This document shows positions 32,820 to 39,894 of a stretch of DNA of 47,004 nucleotides, in pieces (position 1 is the first letter of the stretch; each line of letters begins with the position of its first letter). The stretch is from NCBI RefSeq assembly GCF_000515355.1, contig NZ_KI911577.1:35244-82247 (forward strand), written 5' to 3'. Position numbers and translations under genes: made by a program. The stretch is from Promicromonospora kroppenstedtii DSM 19349 (lineage in GTDB: Bacteria > Actinomycetota > Actinomycetes > Actinomycetales > Cellulomonadaceae). Below the pieces are notes generated by a model. That model had not been told where the DNA came from and did not search any database. It worked only from the letters and a program-made list of their open reading frames with translations.

Positions 32820-34292
32820 CTACGACATGACGACGACGCGACGGGGCGCGGACGACTCAGGTCGAGCGGGCTTCAGGGAGAGGCCGTACGCGGCGAAGGT
32901 CACGGCCACGAGCGGCGTAATGTCGGTGGCGGTGTCCTTGCGGTGCCAGGCCCAGGCGTCGCCGAGCGGGCGCTTCCGTGCGCTGGCGAGGGCCTCGTTC
33001 AGAACGGGCTGGTCAGGGTGGGAGAGGCGCTGGAGGGCGGGCAGGTCGTTGCCGTCCTTGTCCTTCTGCGGGACGCCCATGGCGAGGTCGTAGAACCCGC
33101 CGCATGCGGCGACGACGTCGCGGGTCGAGATGACCTGCACACGACGGACCCGGAGGCGCTTCAGATCGGGCAGGAGCGCGGCGCCGGCACCGCCCGAGTC
33201 CACGATCACGGCCTGGTGGGGCCACCGGTCGGTGAGCTCCTTCAGGCGTGGCGCGAGCCAGCCGGTTCCCTTGCGGTTCTCGATCGCCTGGACCATGACG
33301 CGGCCGTCGGCGAGCCATCCGGCGACACCGATCGAGGCGCGTCCGCGGTCCGGCGAGACGTCGATCGCGAACACGACACGGCCCTCGGGGTCGGACTCGC
33401 CGGCGAGGGCGGCCCAGGTGTCCTCCGGGATCACGGCGAGGGAGGCGAGGCCATCCCACATGCCGAGCCGCTCGCGCGAGAAGGTCTCCTCGTCCATCGA
33501 GAAGAACTCGTCGCGGATCGTGTCGATCGAGATACGACCGGGGCACGCCGGGTTGGCGCGGCGCCAGGTCGCCTCGTCGTCGATGGGGTCGTCCTTGTCG
33601 GCGGACCACTCGAAGTAGGCGAGGCGCTCGTCGATCTCCTTCAGCGCGACCTCACGGAGGCGGGTGAAGACCTCGCCGTTCATGGTCGGACTCGGCGGCG
33701 TGCCGAAGAGCCAGATCTGAGGGTTCGGGCGGGCGGAGATCGTCGGCAGGATCGCGGCGAAGGTGTCCTCGGAGAGCTCCTGTGCCTCGTCGAGGATCAG
33801 GAGGTCGGCGGAGAAGCCACGGCCCGAGTTCTTCGAGCGGGCGAAGAACTTGATCGTGCGGCCGTCGAAGGAGAGCGACTCCTGAGCGTTGGCCGTCTTG
33901 ACGACGAGCCGCCCGGTCTGCTCTGCCTTCCGGAGCGCCGGGTGAGACCGGCACAGGGAGAGGATGCGGTCGAAGCCGTTCTTCGCCGTCTTGAACTCGT
34001 GTGCCGAGTGGACGAGGAGCTTCGCGTCGGGGAAGGCGCCGAGGAGGAAGCCCAGCTCGATCGCCTCGATGATGGCGCCTTTGCCGTTCTGGCGAGGGAT
34101 CGAGCAAGCGACGCGGGGCGTCTTCCACATCCCGCCCATGGTCACGCTGAGGGCGTCGCGGAGTACCTCGATCTGCCAGTCGTCGAGCGTGAGCCCAACC
34201 GTCGCCGTGCGCTTCGCGATGTCGTCAGCGATCATCCCGCGGCGCGCGGGCGCCCACTTAAGACGCGGGGCCGAGGAGGTCGTCGAGTTCAT
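32820..34292 (-). CDS. Terminase large subunit
   Basis: This 490-aa packaging motor has an ATPase domain with Walker A-like SIPRQNGKG at ~64-72 and Walker B LLILDEAQ near 167, then FGTPPSP (coupling motif). The C-terminal RNase H-like nuclease has AIDVSPDRG near 310, VDSGGAG near 365 and a distal acidic segment. The ATG at 34290-34292 follows AAGGAGG by seven bases, inside the end of the small subunit gene. The earlier in-frame start crosses that gene and is rejected. Confidence 0.93.
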   Translation of the reverse strand: MNSTTSSAPRLKWAPARRGMIADDIAKRTATVGLTLDDWQIEVLRDALSVTMGGMWKTPRVACSIPRQNGKGAIIEAIELGFLLGAFPDAKLLVHSAHEFKTAKNGFDRILSLCRSHPALRKAEQTGRLVVKTANAQESLSFDGRTIKFFARSKNSGRGFSADLLILDEAQELSEDTFAAILPTISARPNPQIWLFGTPPSPTMNGEVFTRLREVALKEIDERLAYFEWSADKDDPIDDEATWRRANPACPGRISIDTIRDEFFSMDEETFSRERLGMWDGLASLAVIPEDTWAALAGESDPEGRVVFAIDVSPDRGRASIGVAGWLADGRVMVQAIENRKGTGWLAPRLKELTDRWPHQAVIVDSGGAGAALLPDLKRLRVRRVQVISTRDVVAACGGFYDLAMGVPQKDKDGNDLPALQRLSHPDQPVLNEALASARKRPLGDAWAWHRKDTATDITPLVAVTFAAYGLSLKPARPESSAPRRVVVMS

Positions 34293-34477
34293 CGTCGCCC
34301 TCCTTGTCCATCTCGGCGAGCTCGGCCAGGACCGCCTGAAGGCGGTTGGCAAGCGGGGCTTGGTCGCGGGGGGCTGTCGGTCTGGTCGAGCGCGTCCGCG
34401 AGGTAGTCGCGGAGGGCTTCGAGGGACGCGCGGTGGGAGCCGCCGGAGACGGCCGCGGAGAGGCTGGGGCGGCTCAC
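34258..34477 (-). pseudogene. Terminase small subunit, one-base frameshift
   Basis: From GTG 34475-34477, preceded by GAGGAG, the frame reads VSGGSHRASLEALRDYLADAL, typical of short actinophage small terminases, then is lost at a run of six Gs (34368-34373). With five Gs it continues RDQAPLANRLQAVLAELAEM to a TAA at 34258-34260, giving 72 aa and overlapping the large subunit start. The extra G is probably a consensus error, because an intact gene is needed for packaging. Confidence 0.72.
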
Positions 34478-34662
34478 AGGGCACTCCTCTAGGCGTATCT
34501 GAGGCTCACTCGGCCGAGGTGTAAAACCCCAGGTCAGAGGCCTAACTGTGGATGTGAGATCGTGGGGAGAGAAACGCCGTATGCCAAGAGACGACGTGCA
34601 GGCCACCCCGAGGGGTCATCCCCCAGGGGGCCGTATCGATGCCTGGGCGGGCCGTGAGCGGC
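34478..34662. other. Intergenic region, candidate cos site
   Basis: This 185-bp gap lies between the HNH nuclease and small terminase genes, where cos sites lie in HNH-terminase phages. It holds adjacent short GC palindromes (CCCCGAGGGG, CCCCCAGGGGG) near 34608-34632. I cannot identify the cut positions. Confidence 0.4.
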
Positions 34663-34947
34663 CTACCAGCGTCGGGTGGTGGGGAGCCGCGTCTCGTGTC
34701 TGCCGTCGTTCCTGCGGCTGTTACAGCGCCTGTGAGCAGGCTTCAGCGGGCCCGTGATGTGCCCGCCGCGTGCCAGTGGCGTTACGTGGTCGGCAGTGAA
34801 GGCCATCGCGTCGAGGTGGTGCAAGGACCAGTCGAAGGGTTGACCGCACAGCCAACAAGGCGTGCCGTGCTTACGAGTGCGCGCCTTCAGGGCAGCGCGT
34901 GCGTTGCGGTACGACATGAGGTCGCGCCGAGGATCAGCGTTACCCAT
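34663..34947 (-). CDS. HNH endonuclease next to terminase
   Basis: This 94-aa protein has CWLCGQP, DHVTPLARGGH and LKPAHRRCNSRR, a complete HNH/beta-beta-alpha metal site with a four-cysteine zinc clamp. Phages with 3' cos ends often encode such an enzyme beside terminase, and it assists DNA cleavage during packaging. The ATG at 34945-34947 begins one base after the upstream stop. Confidence 0.88.
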   Translation of the reverse strand: MGNADPRRDLMSYRNARAALKARTRKHGTPCWLCGQPFDWSLHHLDAMAFTADHVTPLARGGHITGPLKPAHRRCNSRRNDGRHETRLPTTRRW

Positions 34948-34948
34948 G

Positions 34949-35119
34949 TCAGCGCACCTGCTCAGGTGCGTGCGTGGGGCACAGTGCGACTACCTCGTCG
35001 GCGTCGTCCTTGCCTACGTACGGGGCAGGCATGCCACACACGGCCCTGCCCTGTGTGCGGGCCATGCACCTGTACCCGTCACGCCGGAGCACGCGGATAC
35101 GCACTAGGGCGTCAGGCAT
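34949..35119 (-). CDS. Small HNH-like zinc protein, 56 aa
   Basis: The sequence begins RIRVLRRDGYRC, the usual opening of HNH domains, and continues with VCG and ALCPTH, so four zinc ligands are present, but I see no HNH catalytic histidine pair. It ends two bases before the HNH gene and may be a partner or remnant of it. The ATG at 35117-35119 follows GGGAG. Confidence 0.6.
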   Translation of the reverse strand: MPDALVRIRVLRRDGYRCMARTQGRAVCGMPAPYVGKDDADEVVALCPTHAPEQVR

Positions 35120-35162
35120 GGCAGGCTCCCGGACATGGACTAGGTGAGTGAGGGCACACAAA

Positions 35163-35199
35163 AGCCCGACCCCTCGCCGTCATGGCGAAGGGCCGGGCT
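35163..35199 (-). terminator. Terminator upstream of the HNH genes
   Basis: AGCCCGGCCC and CCTTCGCC-type paired arms make a long hairpin; the minus-strand tail is TTTTGTGTG. It ends the tRNA transcript before the packaging genes. Confidence 0.85.
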
Positions 35200-35513
35200 G
35201 TGGCTCCTGTAGTCCGCGCGAGGCTCCCGGCATGGGAACCGGGTAGTGGGCGGCGTCGCGCGGTGCACCCATTTGAGCATCCGGAGGAGAGGCTTGGGCG
35301 ACGGCGCGCTCACAGGAGGGGCCGGCACCGGGCCTATAGGCATACGGTGTCGGCGTCATGCCTCGGGCGACGTGCTGGGCAGCGGTCGTTCCGAGGTCTT
35401 CGATGACCGGCCCGTGGCCGAGGCCAGAGGTGCCGGTAGATGAGGGTCCACTATCTCCCCGTGAACCAAGGGATTCGACTCCGGAGCGCATGACTTTGCT
35501 CCTCGGCCGGGCG
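35200..35513. other. Non-coding stretch between tRNA-Asp and the terminator
   Basis: I see no frame here with a ribosome site or family resemblance. The one long minus frame also runs through the tRNA genes. A hairpin near 35480-35505 (GGAGC/GCTCC with a 10-nt loop) recalls a decayed tRNA arm but does not fold as a tRNA. Nothing else is assignable. Confidence 0.5.
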
Positions 35514-35587
35514 CGCCTCGTACGGGACTTGAACCCGTGATCTCCCGCTCGACAGGCGGGCGTCCACTCCATCTGGACCGACAAGGC
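35514..35587 (-). tRNA. tRNA-Asp (GTC)
   Basis: The minus strand folds as a standard 74-nt cloverleaf. The acceptor is GCCTTGT with ACGAGGC; the D stem is GTCC/GGAC; the anticodon stem CCCGC/GCGGG has loop CTGTCGA (anticodon GTC); the T arm is ACGGG-TTCAAGT-CCCGT. CCA is not encoded. Confidence 0.9.
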
Positions 35588-35642
35588 ATGAGGCAGTAGG
35601 TGAGTTGCGTGATGCCTATCCCGCCTCCCGTCGCCCCGTCGG

Positions 35643-35686
35643 GCCACAGGTCCGGACTCGAACCGGAGACTCACGCACCTACCGCG
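35643..35686 (-). pseudogene. tRNA-like 3' fragment
   Basis: On the minus strand TCCGG-TTCGAGT-CCGGA forms a perfect T arm, followed by CCTGTGG like an acceptor 3' strand. No matching 5' half exists, because tRNA-Glu directly precedes it. It is a tRNA remnant, or the 3' end of a host tRNA gene carried as an old attachment site. Confidence 0.5.
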
Positions 35687-35757
35687 TAGCACTACCGGGA
35701 TTCGAACCCGGACCGGACGGTTGAGAACCGCCTAAGCTGCCGTTACTCCATAGCGCC
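35687..35757 (-). tRNA. tRNA-Glu (CTC)
   Basis: The minus strand gives a 71-nt cloverleaf. The acceptor GGCGCTA pairs with TAGTGCT using two G-U pairs; the anticodon stem GGCGG/CCGTC has loop TTCTCAA (anticodon CTC); the T arm is CCGGG-TTCGAAT-CCCGG. The D stem is weak. CCA is not encoded. Confidence 0.85.
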
Positions 35758-35864
35758 CTGCCCCGTCGGATGACGGCTGACGAGGAAGCCGAGACGGAGA
35801 GGACCTCAGTGCGTCCGCTAGTTGGTGTGGCGCGACGCATCGTGAGCCCTGCTCCGTCTACAGA

Positions 35865-35877
35865 GGTAATCAGCCTG
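35865..35877 (-). promoter_or_regulatory. Partial copy of the phage promoter motif before the tRNAs
   Basis: On the minus strand CAGGCTGATTACC matches the downstream half of the motif with one change. No GAGCCG is found 11 nt upstream. It lies about 108 nt before tRNA-Glu. Confidence 0.25.
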
Positions 35878-35884
35878 CGCACGT

Positions 35885-36094
35885 CTACACGTGTCCCATG
35901 CGGGCCTTCTTCTTCCGACAGCGGCCCGAGCACGTCACCTCATCGGCTCGGCCTGTGAGCGGGGCGCCGCACACGACGCAAGAGCCGTGTGAGGCGCGGC
36001 GGATGCGCCAGGCGAGACGCCGGCGGGCGGCCGCGGCGAGGGCCTCCGAGGAGGCGAACTCGTCCGCGTACCGCTCGGCGTGCGGCTCGATCAC
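35885..36094 (-). CDS. Small zinc-finger protein, 69 aa
   Basis: The helical basic N-terminus is followed by CVVCGAPLTGR and VTCSGRCRKKKARM, a treble-clef-like four-cysteine site common in actinophage and host small proteins of unknown role. The start is GTG at 36092-36094, overlapping the upstream stop. It is the last gene of the small-gene array, before the tRNAs. Confidence 0.68.
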   Translation of the reverse strand: MIEPHAERYADEFASSEALAAAARRRLAWRIRRASHGSCVVCGAPLTGRADEVTCSGRCRKKKARMGHV

Positions 36095-36288
36095 TCCGCC
36101 TCGCGGACGAGCACGGTGAACTTGCGCTCGTCGCTGCCGCCGTCTGAGAGCACGATCTCGACGAGACGCTCCTGTGAGCCTCCGCCGGCGTGCATGGCGC
36201 CGACGAAGTAGCCGAGGCCGTCGTGATACTCGCCGTCGAGCGAGTCGGCGATCAGGTCGGCGACCTCGGTCACGGTGGGCTCTGCCAT
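36091..36288 (-). CDS. Hypothetical protein, 65 aa
   Basis: The ATG at 36286-36288 has AGGAGG four bases upstream. The product is a compact alpha/beta protein (VADLIADSLDG; LVEIVLSDGG; KFTVLVREAE). No family is recognised. Confidence 0.62.
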   Translation of the reverse strand: MAEPTVTEVADLIADSLDGEYHDGLGYFVGAMHAGGGSQERLVEIVLSDGGSDERKFTVLVREAE

Positions 36289-36296
36289 GGTGCCTC

Positions 36297-36632
36297 CTAG
36301 TGCGTCGGGACGATCAGGCGGACGTGGTTCGACGCGAGCGGCTCGATGCGCACGCTCTGCGACGCCTGGAGTACGAGCGAGCCGTCGTAGGGGTCGACCT
36401 CGGCGATGACGTGCCGGTAGCCACCCAGCTTGAACTGAACCTGCTCGCCCTTCCGCGCCGCCAAGCGCGGGTGCTCGTCGTATGGGTTCGCCACGGCGAC
36501 GGCGTCGTCGGGCATCTCCTTGTCGGCGTACTCCTCGAAGTCGGCGGCGAGGTCGTCGAGCTTGCTCCGGAGCCGTTCGAGCTCGGCCTGTACCCACTTC
36601 GGGAGCTTGGCCTCGCGGGGGTCGTTGGTCAT
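36297..36632 (-). CDS. Hypothetical protein, 111 aa
   Basis: An N-terminal charged helix (WVQAELERLRSKLDDLAADF) that may form a coiled coil precedes a beta-rich C-terminal domain. The ATG at 36630-36632 overlaps the preceding stop. Function unknown. Confidence 0.62.
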   Translation of the reverse strand: MTNDPREAKLPKWVQAELERLRSKLDDLAADFEEYADKEMPDDAVAVANPYDEHPRLAARKGEQVQFKLGGYRHVIAEVDPYDGSLVLQASQSVRIEPLASNHVRLIVPTH

Positions 36633-36973
36633 GCGTTCACCTTTCCGGCGTCGTGGAGGATCTCGAAGGGGCCGAGGGCAGCGGCCGGACCGCCGTCGGC
36701 GGTGTCGACCCACTCGCCCGCGACGAGCGCGTAGATGGCGAAGGCCGTCCGGATCAGGCTCCCGTCGGTCGTCGGGAGGGCGGGCTTGTTCGCCTCCGCG
36801 AACGCCTGGAGGTCGGCAGCCAGCTCGGCGGCGGCAGCGGGCGTGAGGTAGGTAGCGCCGGTCGTGCCGGAGAGGCTGTAGACGGGCTCGCCCTTCTGGC
36901 GCCCGTCCGGGGCCTCCTCGAACGGCGTGCCGGTCAGCGCGTCGCCGTCCTTGTCGGTGTAGCTGAAGTTCAT
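36629..36973 (-). CDS. Hypothetical protein, 114 aa
   Basis: The first ~50 residues are beta-rich (FSYTDKDGDALTG, PVYSLSGTTGATYL) and resemble other short phage array proteins; a helical C-terminus (ELAADLQAFAEAN) follows. The ATG at 36971-36973 overlaps the upstream stop. No family is recognised. Confidence 0.62.
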   Translation of the reverse strand: MNFSYTDKDGDALTGTPFEEAPDGRQKGEPVYSLSGTTGATYLTPAAAAELAADLQAFAEANKPALPTTDGSLIRTAFAIYALVAGEWVDTADGGPAAALGPFEILHDAGKVNA

Positions 36974-37308
36974 CTCGCGGCCTCTCTCTTCGCTCGGTTC
37001 TTCTCGTTGACGAGCCGCCGGGCTTCCTCGGGGCTCACGTACGTCTTCTTCGTGTGAACCCGCTTGATGCGCTCCGGCCGGAAGCTCCGGCACACGCGCA
37101 CCTTGCGGGGCCCGCCGTGGCCGGTGACCCACTCGACGCCGGCGGGCGTGGTGACGTGCTCGACGAACCGGAAGCGGCCCGGCTCGCCGTAGACGCTGAA
37201 CTCCGTGCCGGGGCCGATGTGGCGGCCCTTGGCGCTCGTGTGGGTCGTCGAGCGTGTCCAGTCGGCGGAGGGGTCGTGGTGGGGGACGGGGACGCGGCGC
37301 TTAGCCAT
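36970..37308 (-). CDS. Basic hypothetical protein, 112 aa
   Basis: The protein is strongly basic, with a small beta barrel (IGPGTEFSVYGEPGRFRFVEHV) and a C-terminal arginine-rich helix (EEARRLVNEKNRAKRE). It might bind nucleic acid. The ATG at 37306-37308 lies within the previous gene's end. Confidence 0.62.
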   Translation of the reverse strand: MAKRRVPVPHHDPSADWTRSTTHTSAKGRHIGPGTEFSVYGEPGRFRFVEHVTTPAGVEWVTGHGGPRKVRVCRSFRPERIKRVHTKKTYVSPEEARRLVNEKNRAKREAAR

Positions 37309-37510
37309 AGGACTTCCCGCCGATCAGTAGGTAGCCCGCCGACGCGGGTCGCTCCCGGAGCAGTGCGAGGAGGCTCTCGCGCTGTAGGGGCGTGAGTGCG
37401 ACACGGGAGTAGTCCGCTAGCGCGTCGGCCTGGCGGCGTATGCGGACCTCTCTCGCCCGACGCTCCCGGGCCTCCTTCGTGCGCAGGCGGTGCGCGGCGG
37501 GGTCAGCCAT
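37301..37510 (-). CDS. Basic helical hypothetical protein, 69 aa
   Basis: An arginine-rich N-terminal helix is followed by LTPLQRESLLALLRERPAS, which could pack as a small helical bundle. It overlaps both neighbours by eight bases. No family is recognised. Confidence 0.6.
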   Translation of the reverse strand: MADPAAHRLRTKEARERRAREVRIRRQADALADYSRVALTPLQRESLLALLRERPASAGYLLIGGKSYG

Positions 37511-37712
37511 CGGCCACCACCGTCACTATCGCGAGCACAGCGAACGAGACGGCCCAGAGGACGGGCCACCACTCCTTGCACCATGCCCAGGCCCGGGCGA
37601 GGGCCCGGTCGGCAGCCTGCGCCTTGCGCCGCCAGCGGTAGGGCCTCGTGCGGCGGTGGGACTCCTTCAGGAGCCGCCGGAGCTCGGCGCGGTCCTCGTC
37701 GGCGCTACCCAT
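37503..37712 (-). CDS. Small membrane protein, 69 aa
   Basis: A charged N-terminus and basic middle lead into one transmembrane helix at ~50-67 (LWAVSFAVLAIVTVVA), so the N-terminus should be cytoplasmic. The ATG at 37710-37712 overlaps the 37705-37851 gene. Confidence 0.62.
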   Translation of the reverse strand: MGSADEDRAELRRLLKESHRRTRPYRWRRKAQAADRALARAWAWCKEWWPVLWAVSFAVLAIVTVVADG

Positions 37713-37851
37713 GCTTGATCCGATCGAGGGCCCAGGCGACCCTGTAGGCCGTCCGGATGACGCCGTCGAGGAGGGCGGTCCTCAGGTCCGCGGCGAACCG
37801 GTCCCACGCCTCGCGGAGGTCGTCGAACTCGTCTGGGGGCTCGGCGGTCAT
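37705..37851 (-). CDS. Small helical hypothetical protein, 48 aa
   Basis: This short frame runs from ATG 37849-37851 to TAG 37705-37707 and overlaps genes on both sides in the tight array. The product is one amphipathic helical unit (FDDLREAWDRFAADLRTALL). Overlap spacing supports it more than similarity does. Confidence 0.55.
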   Translation of the reverse strand: MTAEPPDEFDDLREAWDRFAADLRTALLDGVIRTAYRVAWALDRIKHG

Positions 37852-38084
37852 CCCGTCACCGCCTTACGCAACGCCGCGAGCCGCTCCGCGCCGGAGTCGG
37901 TGGCGGGGACGAGGAGGATGTGCGGGCCATACCCGGCGACGACTCCGGACGGGGTGTCGATGCCGTCGTAGGTGACGTCCCCGGCGAGGACCCACTCGCG
38001 GGCTAGGTCCTTCACCCAGACGTCGCCGTCGCAGTCGGTCACGACGGACAGGGCGGGCAGTGCCTCCAGCTCTTCCGCGTTCAT
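37848..38084 (-). CDS. Hypothetical protein, 78 aa
   Basis: The N-terminal half resembles a small beta barrel (ALSVVTDCDGDVWVKD), a shape repeated in several proteins of this array. The C-terminus is helical. It overlaps its neighbours by four bases. No family is recognised. Confidence 0.62.
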   Translation of the reverse strand: MNAEELEALPALSVVTDCDGDVWVKDLAREWVLAGDVTYDGIDTPSGVVAGYGPHILLVPATDSGAERLAALRKAVTG

Positions 38085-38374
38085 GCTTCCTCCCTCAGGT
38101 CTTCAGAACGGACGCCGGTCTCGGCCAGCCGCTCCGCCATCTCGGCGAGCTCCACCACGACGGCGGCGGGCTCCATGACTCCGAAGCTCGACCCGTCGGG
38201 CGAGCCAGCTTCGATGTGCGTCTCGGGCCGCGGCTCCGGCACGACGCGGGGCTGCCCCGGGCCGACGCCCGAGGGCGGGGCCGCGACGTCGACCTCCCAC
38301 ACGGCCGTGATGGCCGTGGGGCGGAGGTAGAGCGGCTTGCCGGAGCGGGCGGTGAGTTGGATGAACTCGATCAC
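38081..38374 (-). CDS. Hypothetical protein, 97 aa
   Basis: The start is GTG at 38372-38374, overlapping the upstream stop. An N-terminal beta part (FIQLTARSGKPLYLRPTAI) recalls flagellar FlbD-like short proteins. A proline-rich linker and a C-terminal helix with repeated AE residues follow. Function unknown. Confidence 0.6.
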   Translation of the reverse strand: MIEFIQLTARSGKPLYLRPTAITAVWEVDVAAPPSGVGPGQPRVVPEPRPETHIEAGSPDGSSFGVMEPAAVVVELAEMAERLAETGVRSEDLREEA

Positions 38375-38577
38375 TGGCGGGCCCCCGCGTCGTGCAGGAC
38401 GGTGAAGCCACCGTCGCGGATCAGCTCGACGGGCCACGGGCTGTCGAACTGGTTGAACCACTTCGCCGGGTGGTAGCCCTCGCCGAGGCGGCGGAGCTGT
38501 AGGGGCACGCTGCGGCCCCTGTCATGGCCCAGGATCATCGAGCCCGGCGTCCTCGGGAGGGTGTCTTCGTCGCTCAC
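38371..38577 (-). CDS. Hypothetical protein, 68 aa
   Basis: The start is GTG at 38575-38577, overlapping the upstream stop by four bases. The product has GYHPAKWFNQF and WPVELIRDGGFTVLHD. No family is recognised. Confidence 0.58.
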   Translation of the reverse strand: MSDEDTLPRTPGSMILGHDRGRSVPLQLRRLGEGYHPAKWFNQFDSPWPVELIRDGGFTVLHDAGARQ

Positions 38578-39074
38578 GGGCGGGCCTCCTTCAGCAGGGC
38601 GAGCACGCGGTCGGCGGCGAGCTCGGGGTCGACCTCGACGAGCACGCCGGACGCCAGGAACGGGTTCGGCGTGGTCTCGTTGCCGCCCTTGATCGCCTTC
38701 GCCAGCGCCTCGCGGGTCGGCAGGGCGGGCGGGGCGTCGGAGGTGAAGTCGGCGACCTCGTCCTCGGCGTGGGCGAACCAGCCGCCGATGAGGTGGTCGG
38801 AGACCCACGGGCGCTGTCGAGGGTCCCGGTCGTCCGGCTGCACGCGCATGACGCGAACGCCGGCCTTGCCGGAGACCGTCGCCGTGCCCGCCGTGCCCGG
38901 CTCGGGCCGGGCCGGCACCGGCACCTCGCGGCGGACGATGACACCGAAGCGGTCGTCGGGCACGCGCGAGACGACGTCGCCGGGCTGGAGGAGGCCCGTG
39001 TGGTCGACGTGGACCTCTTCGGTCGTGGTTTCGGGCTTGTGCGGCAGTACCTTGAACTTGCGGGGCTCAGCCAT
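38574..39074 (-). CDS. Hypothetical protein, 166 aa
   Basis: This is one of the larger proteins of the array. The first half is beta-rich (LLQPGDVVSRVPDDRFGVIVRREV, a KOW/SH3-like pattern) and the C-terminal half helical (TREALAKAIKGGN; AADRVLALLKEA). The ATG is at 39072-39074, overlapping the 39067-39207 gene by eight bases. No enzyme motif is visible. Confidence 0.62.
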   Translation of the reverse strand: MAEPRKFKVLPHKPETTTEEVHVDHTGLLQPGDVVSRVPDDRFGVIVRREVPVPARPEPGTAGTATVSGKAGVRVMRVQPDDRDPRQRPWVSDHLIGGWFAHAEDEVADFTSDAPPALPTREALAKAIKGGNETTPNPFLASGVLVEVDPELAADRVLALLKEARP

Positions 39075-39207
39075 TGCTCTTCTCCTCACGGTTCCTGCGG
39101 GTCATGAGCTCGATCTCCAGGTCGACGACCGCCTTCTCGATCTCGGCGTCGGACGCCAGGAGGTAGCCGGGCGCGAGCGGGTCCTTGTTGGTCTCGGTGT
39201 CAGCCAT
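39067..39207 (-). CDS. Small hypothetical protein, 46 aa
   Basis: This 46-codon frame from ATG 39205-39207 has AAGGAGCTCACCC upstream. It overlaps genes on both sides. The product is one acidic helix (DAEIEKAVVDLEIELM) and a basic tail. Confidence 0.55.
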   Translation of the reverse strand: MADTETNKDPLAPGYLLASDAEIEKAVVDLEIELMTRRNREEKSNG

Positions 39208-39493
39208 GGGTGAGCTCCTTGCGGACGAGGTCGTCGATCCTGTCGGCGACGAGGTCGACGACGCTGTCGGCGAGGAACGCGTCGCCGATGTCGCGCGTGT
39301 CGTACGGGCGCCAGGCCGCGATCTCGTCGCGAAGCTCTTCGAGCACGGCCAGGCGAGCCGACGGCAGCACGGCGGCGAGGGCGTGGCGGGCGAGGTGGTC
39401 GGGGGACTCGGGCAGCTCCTGGCCGAAGGAGGCGGCGAGGATCTCGTCAGCCGCCTTCTCGACCAGCTCGGCCGGCACGTCTTCGGGCTTCAC
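39200..39493 (-). CDS. Hypothetical helical protein, 97 aa
   Basis: The start is GTG at 39491-39493, preceded by GAAGGAGG. The sequence VEKAADEILAASFG and ARHALAAVLPSARLAVLEELRDEIAAW resembles short helical proteins of unknown role in many actinophages. It overlaps the upstream stop by four bases. Confidence 0.62.
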   Translation of the reverse strand: MKPEDVPAELVEKAADEILAASFGQELPESPDHLARHALAAVLPSARLAVLEELRDEIAAWRPYDTRDIGDAFLADSVVDLVADRIDDLVRKELTHG

Positions 39494-39894
39494 GTCGTTG
39501 CCTCCTTCTCGCGCGTGGCCAGCTCGAACCGCAGGTTCCGCAACGCGCTCTCGATGGCCTCGTCGGTCGCGAGGGTGTAGAAGTCGCCGAGCACCTTCAC
39601 GGGCTCGGGGGCCAGGGCCTTCGGGAGGCCGTCGAACCACTCCGCCTCGGCGTCGACCGCGGCGGCCTGAGCCTCGGAGTAGATGGGCTCGTCCTCGACG
39701 GGTTCGAGGTCCTCCTCGGCCACGTGGTGGTAGAGCGGCTGGGGCACGAGCTTGTTCGGATGCTTGCCGTAGACGTACCAGACGCCGGACGTGGCCCGGC
39801 TCCGGAGGGTCACGACCACCCCGGGGGAGAAGGGGTGTCGCGGGTTCGAGTTGCCGACGATGCGCGCCTTACCGTTGGCGCGGAGCTCGCTCAT
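39490..39894 (-). CDS. Hypothetical protein, 134 aa
   Basis: The N-terminal ~50 residues look like a small beta barrel (GVVVTLRSRATSGVWYVYG). The rest is acidic and helical (AQAAAVDAEAEWF; DEAIESALRNLRFEL). The ATG is at 39892-39894, overlapping the upstream stop. No family is recognised. Confidence 0.6.
   Translation of the reverse strand: MSELRANGKARIVGNSNPRHPFSPGVVVTLRSRATSGVWYVYGKHPNKLVPQPLYHHVAEEDLEPVEDEPIYSEAQAAAVDAEAEWFDGLPKALAPEPVKVLGDFYTLATDEAIESALRNLRFELATREKEATT

Noticed and set aside
35460-35512. Hairpin with a CAT-containing loop, considered as a tRNA-Met.
   Set aside because: The loop is 10 nt, the T arm does not pair and there is no acceptor stem.
35180-35692. Long minus-strand frame across the tRNA region.
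   Set aside because: It overlaps tRNA-Asp and the tRNA fragment, has no ribosome site and its residues look random.
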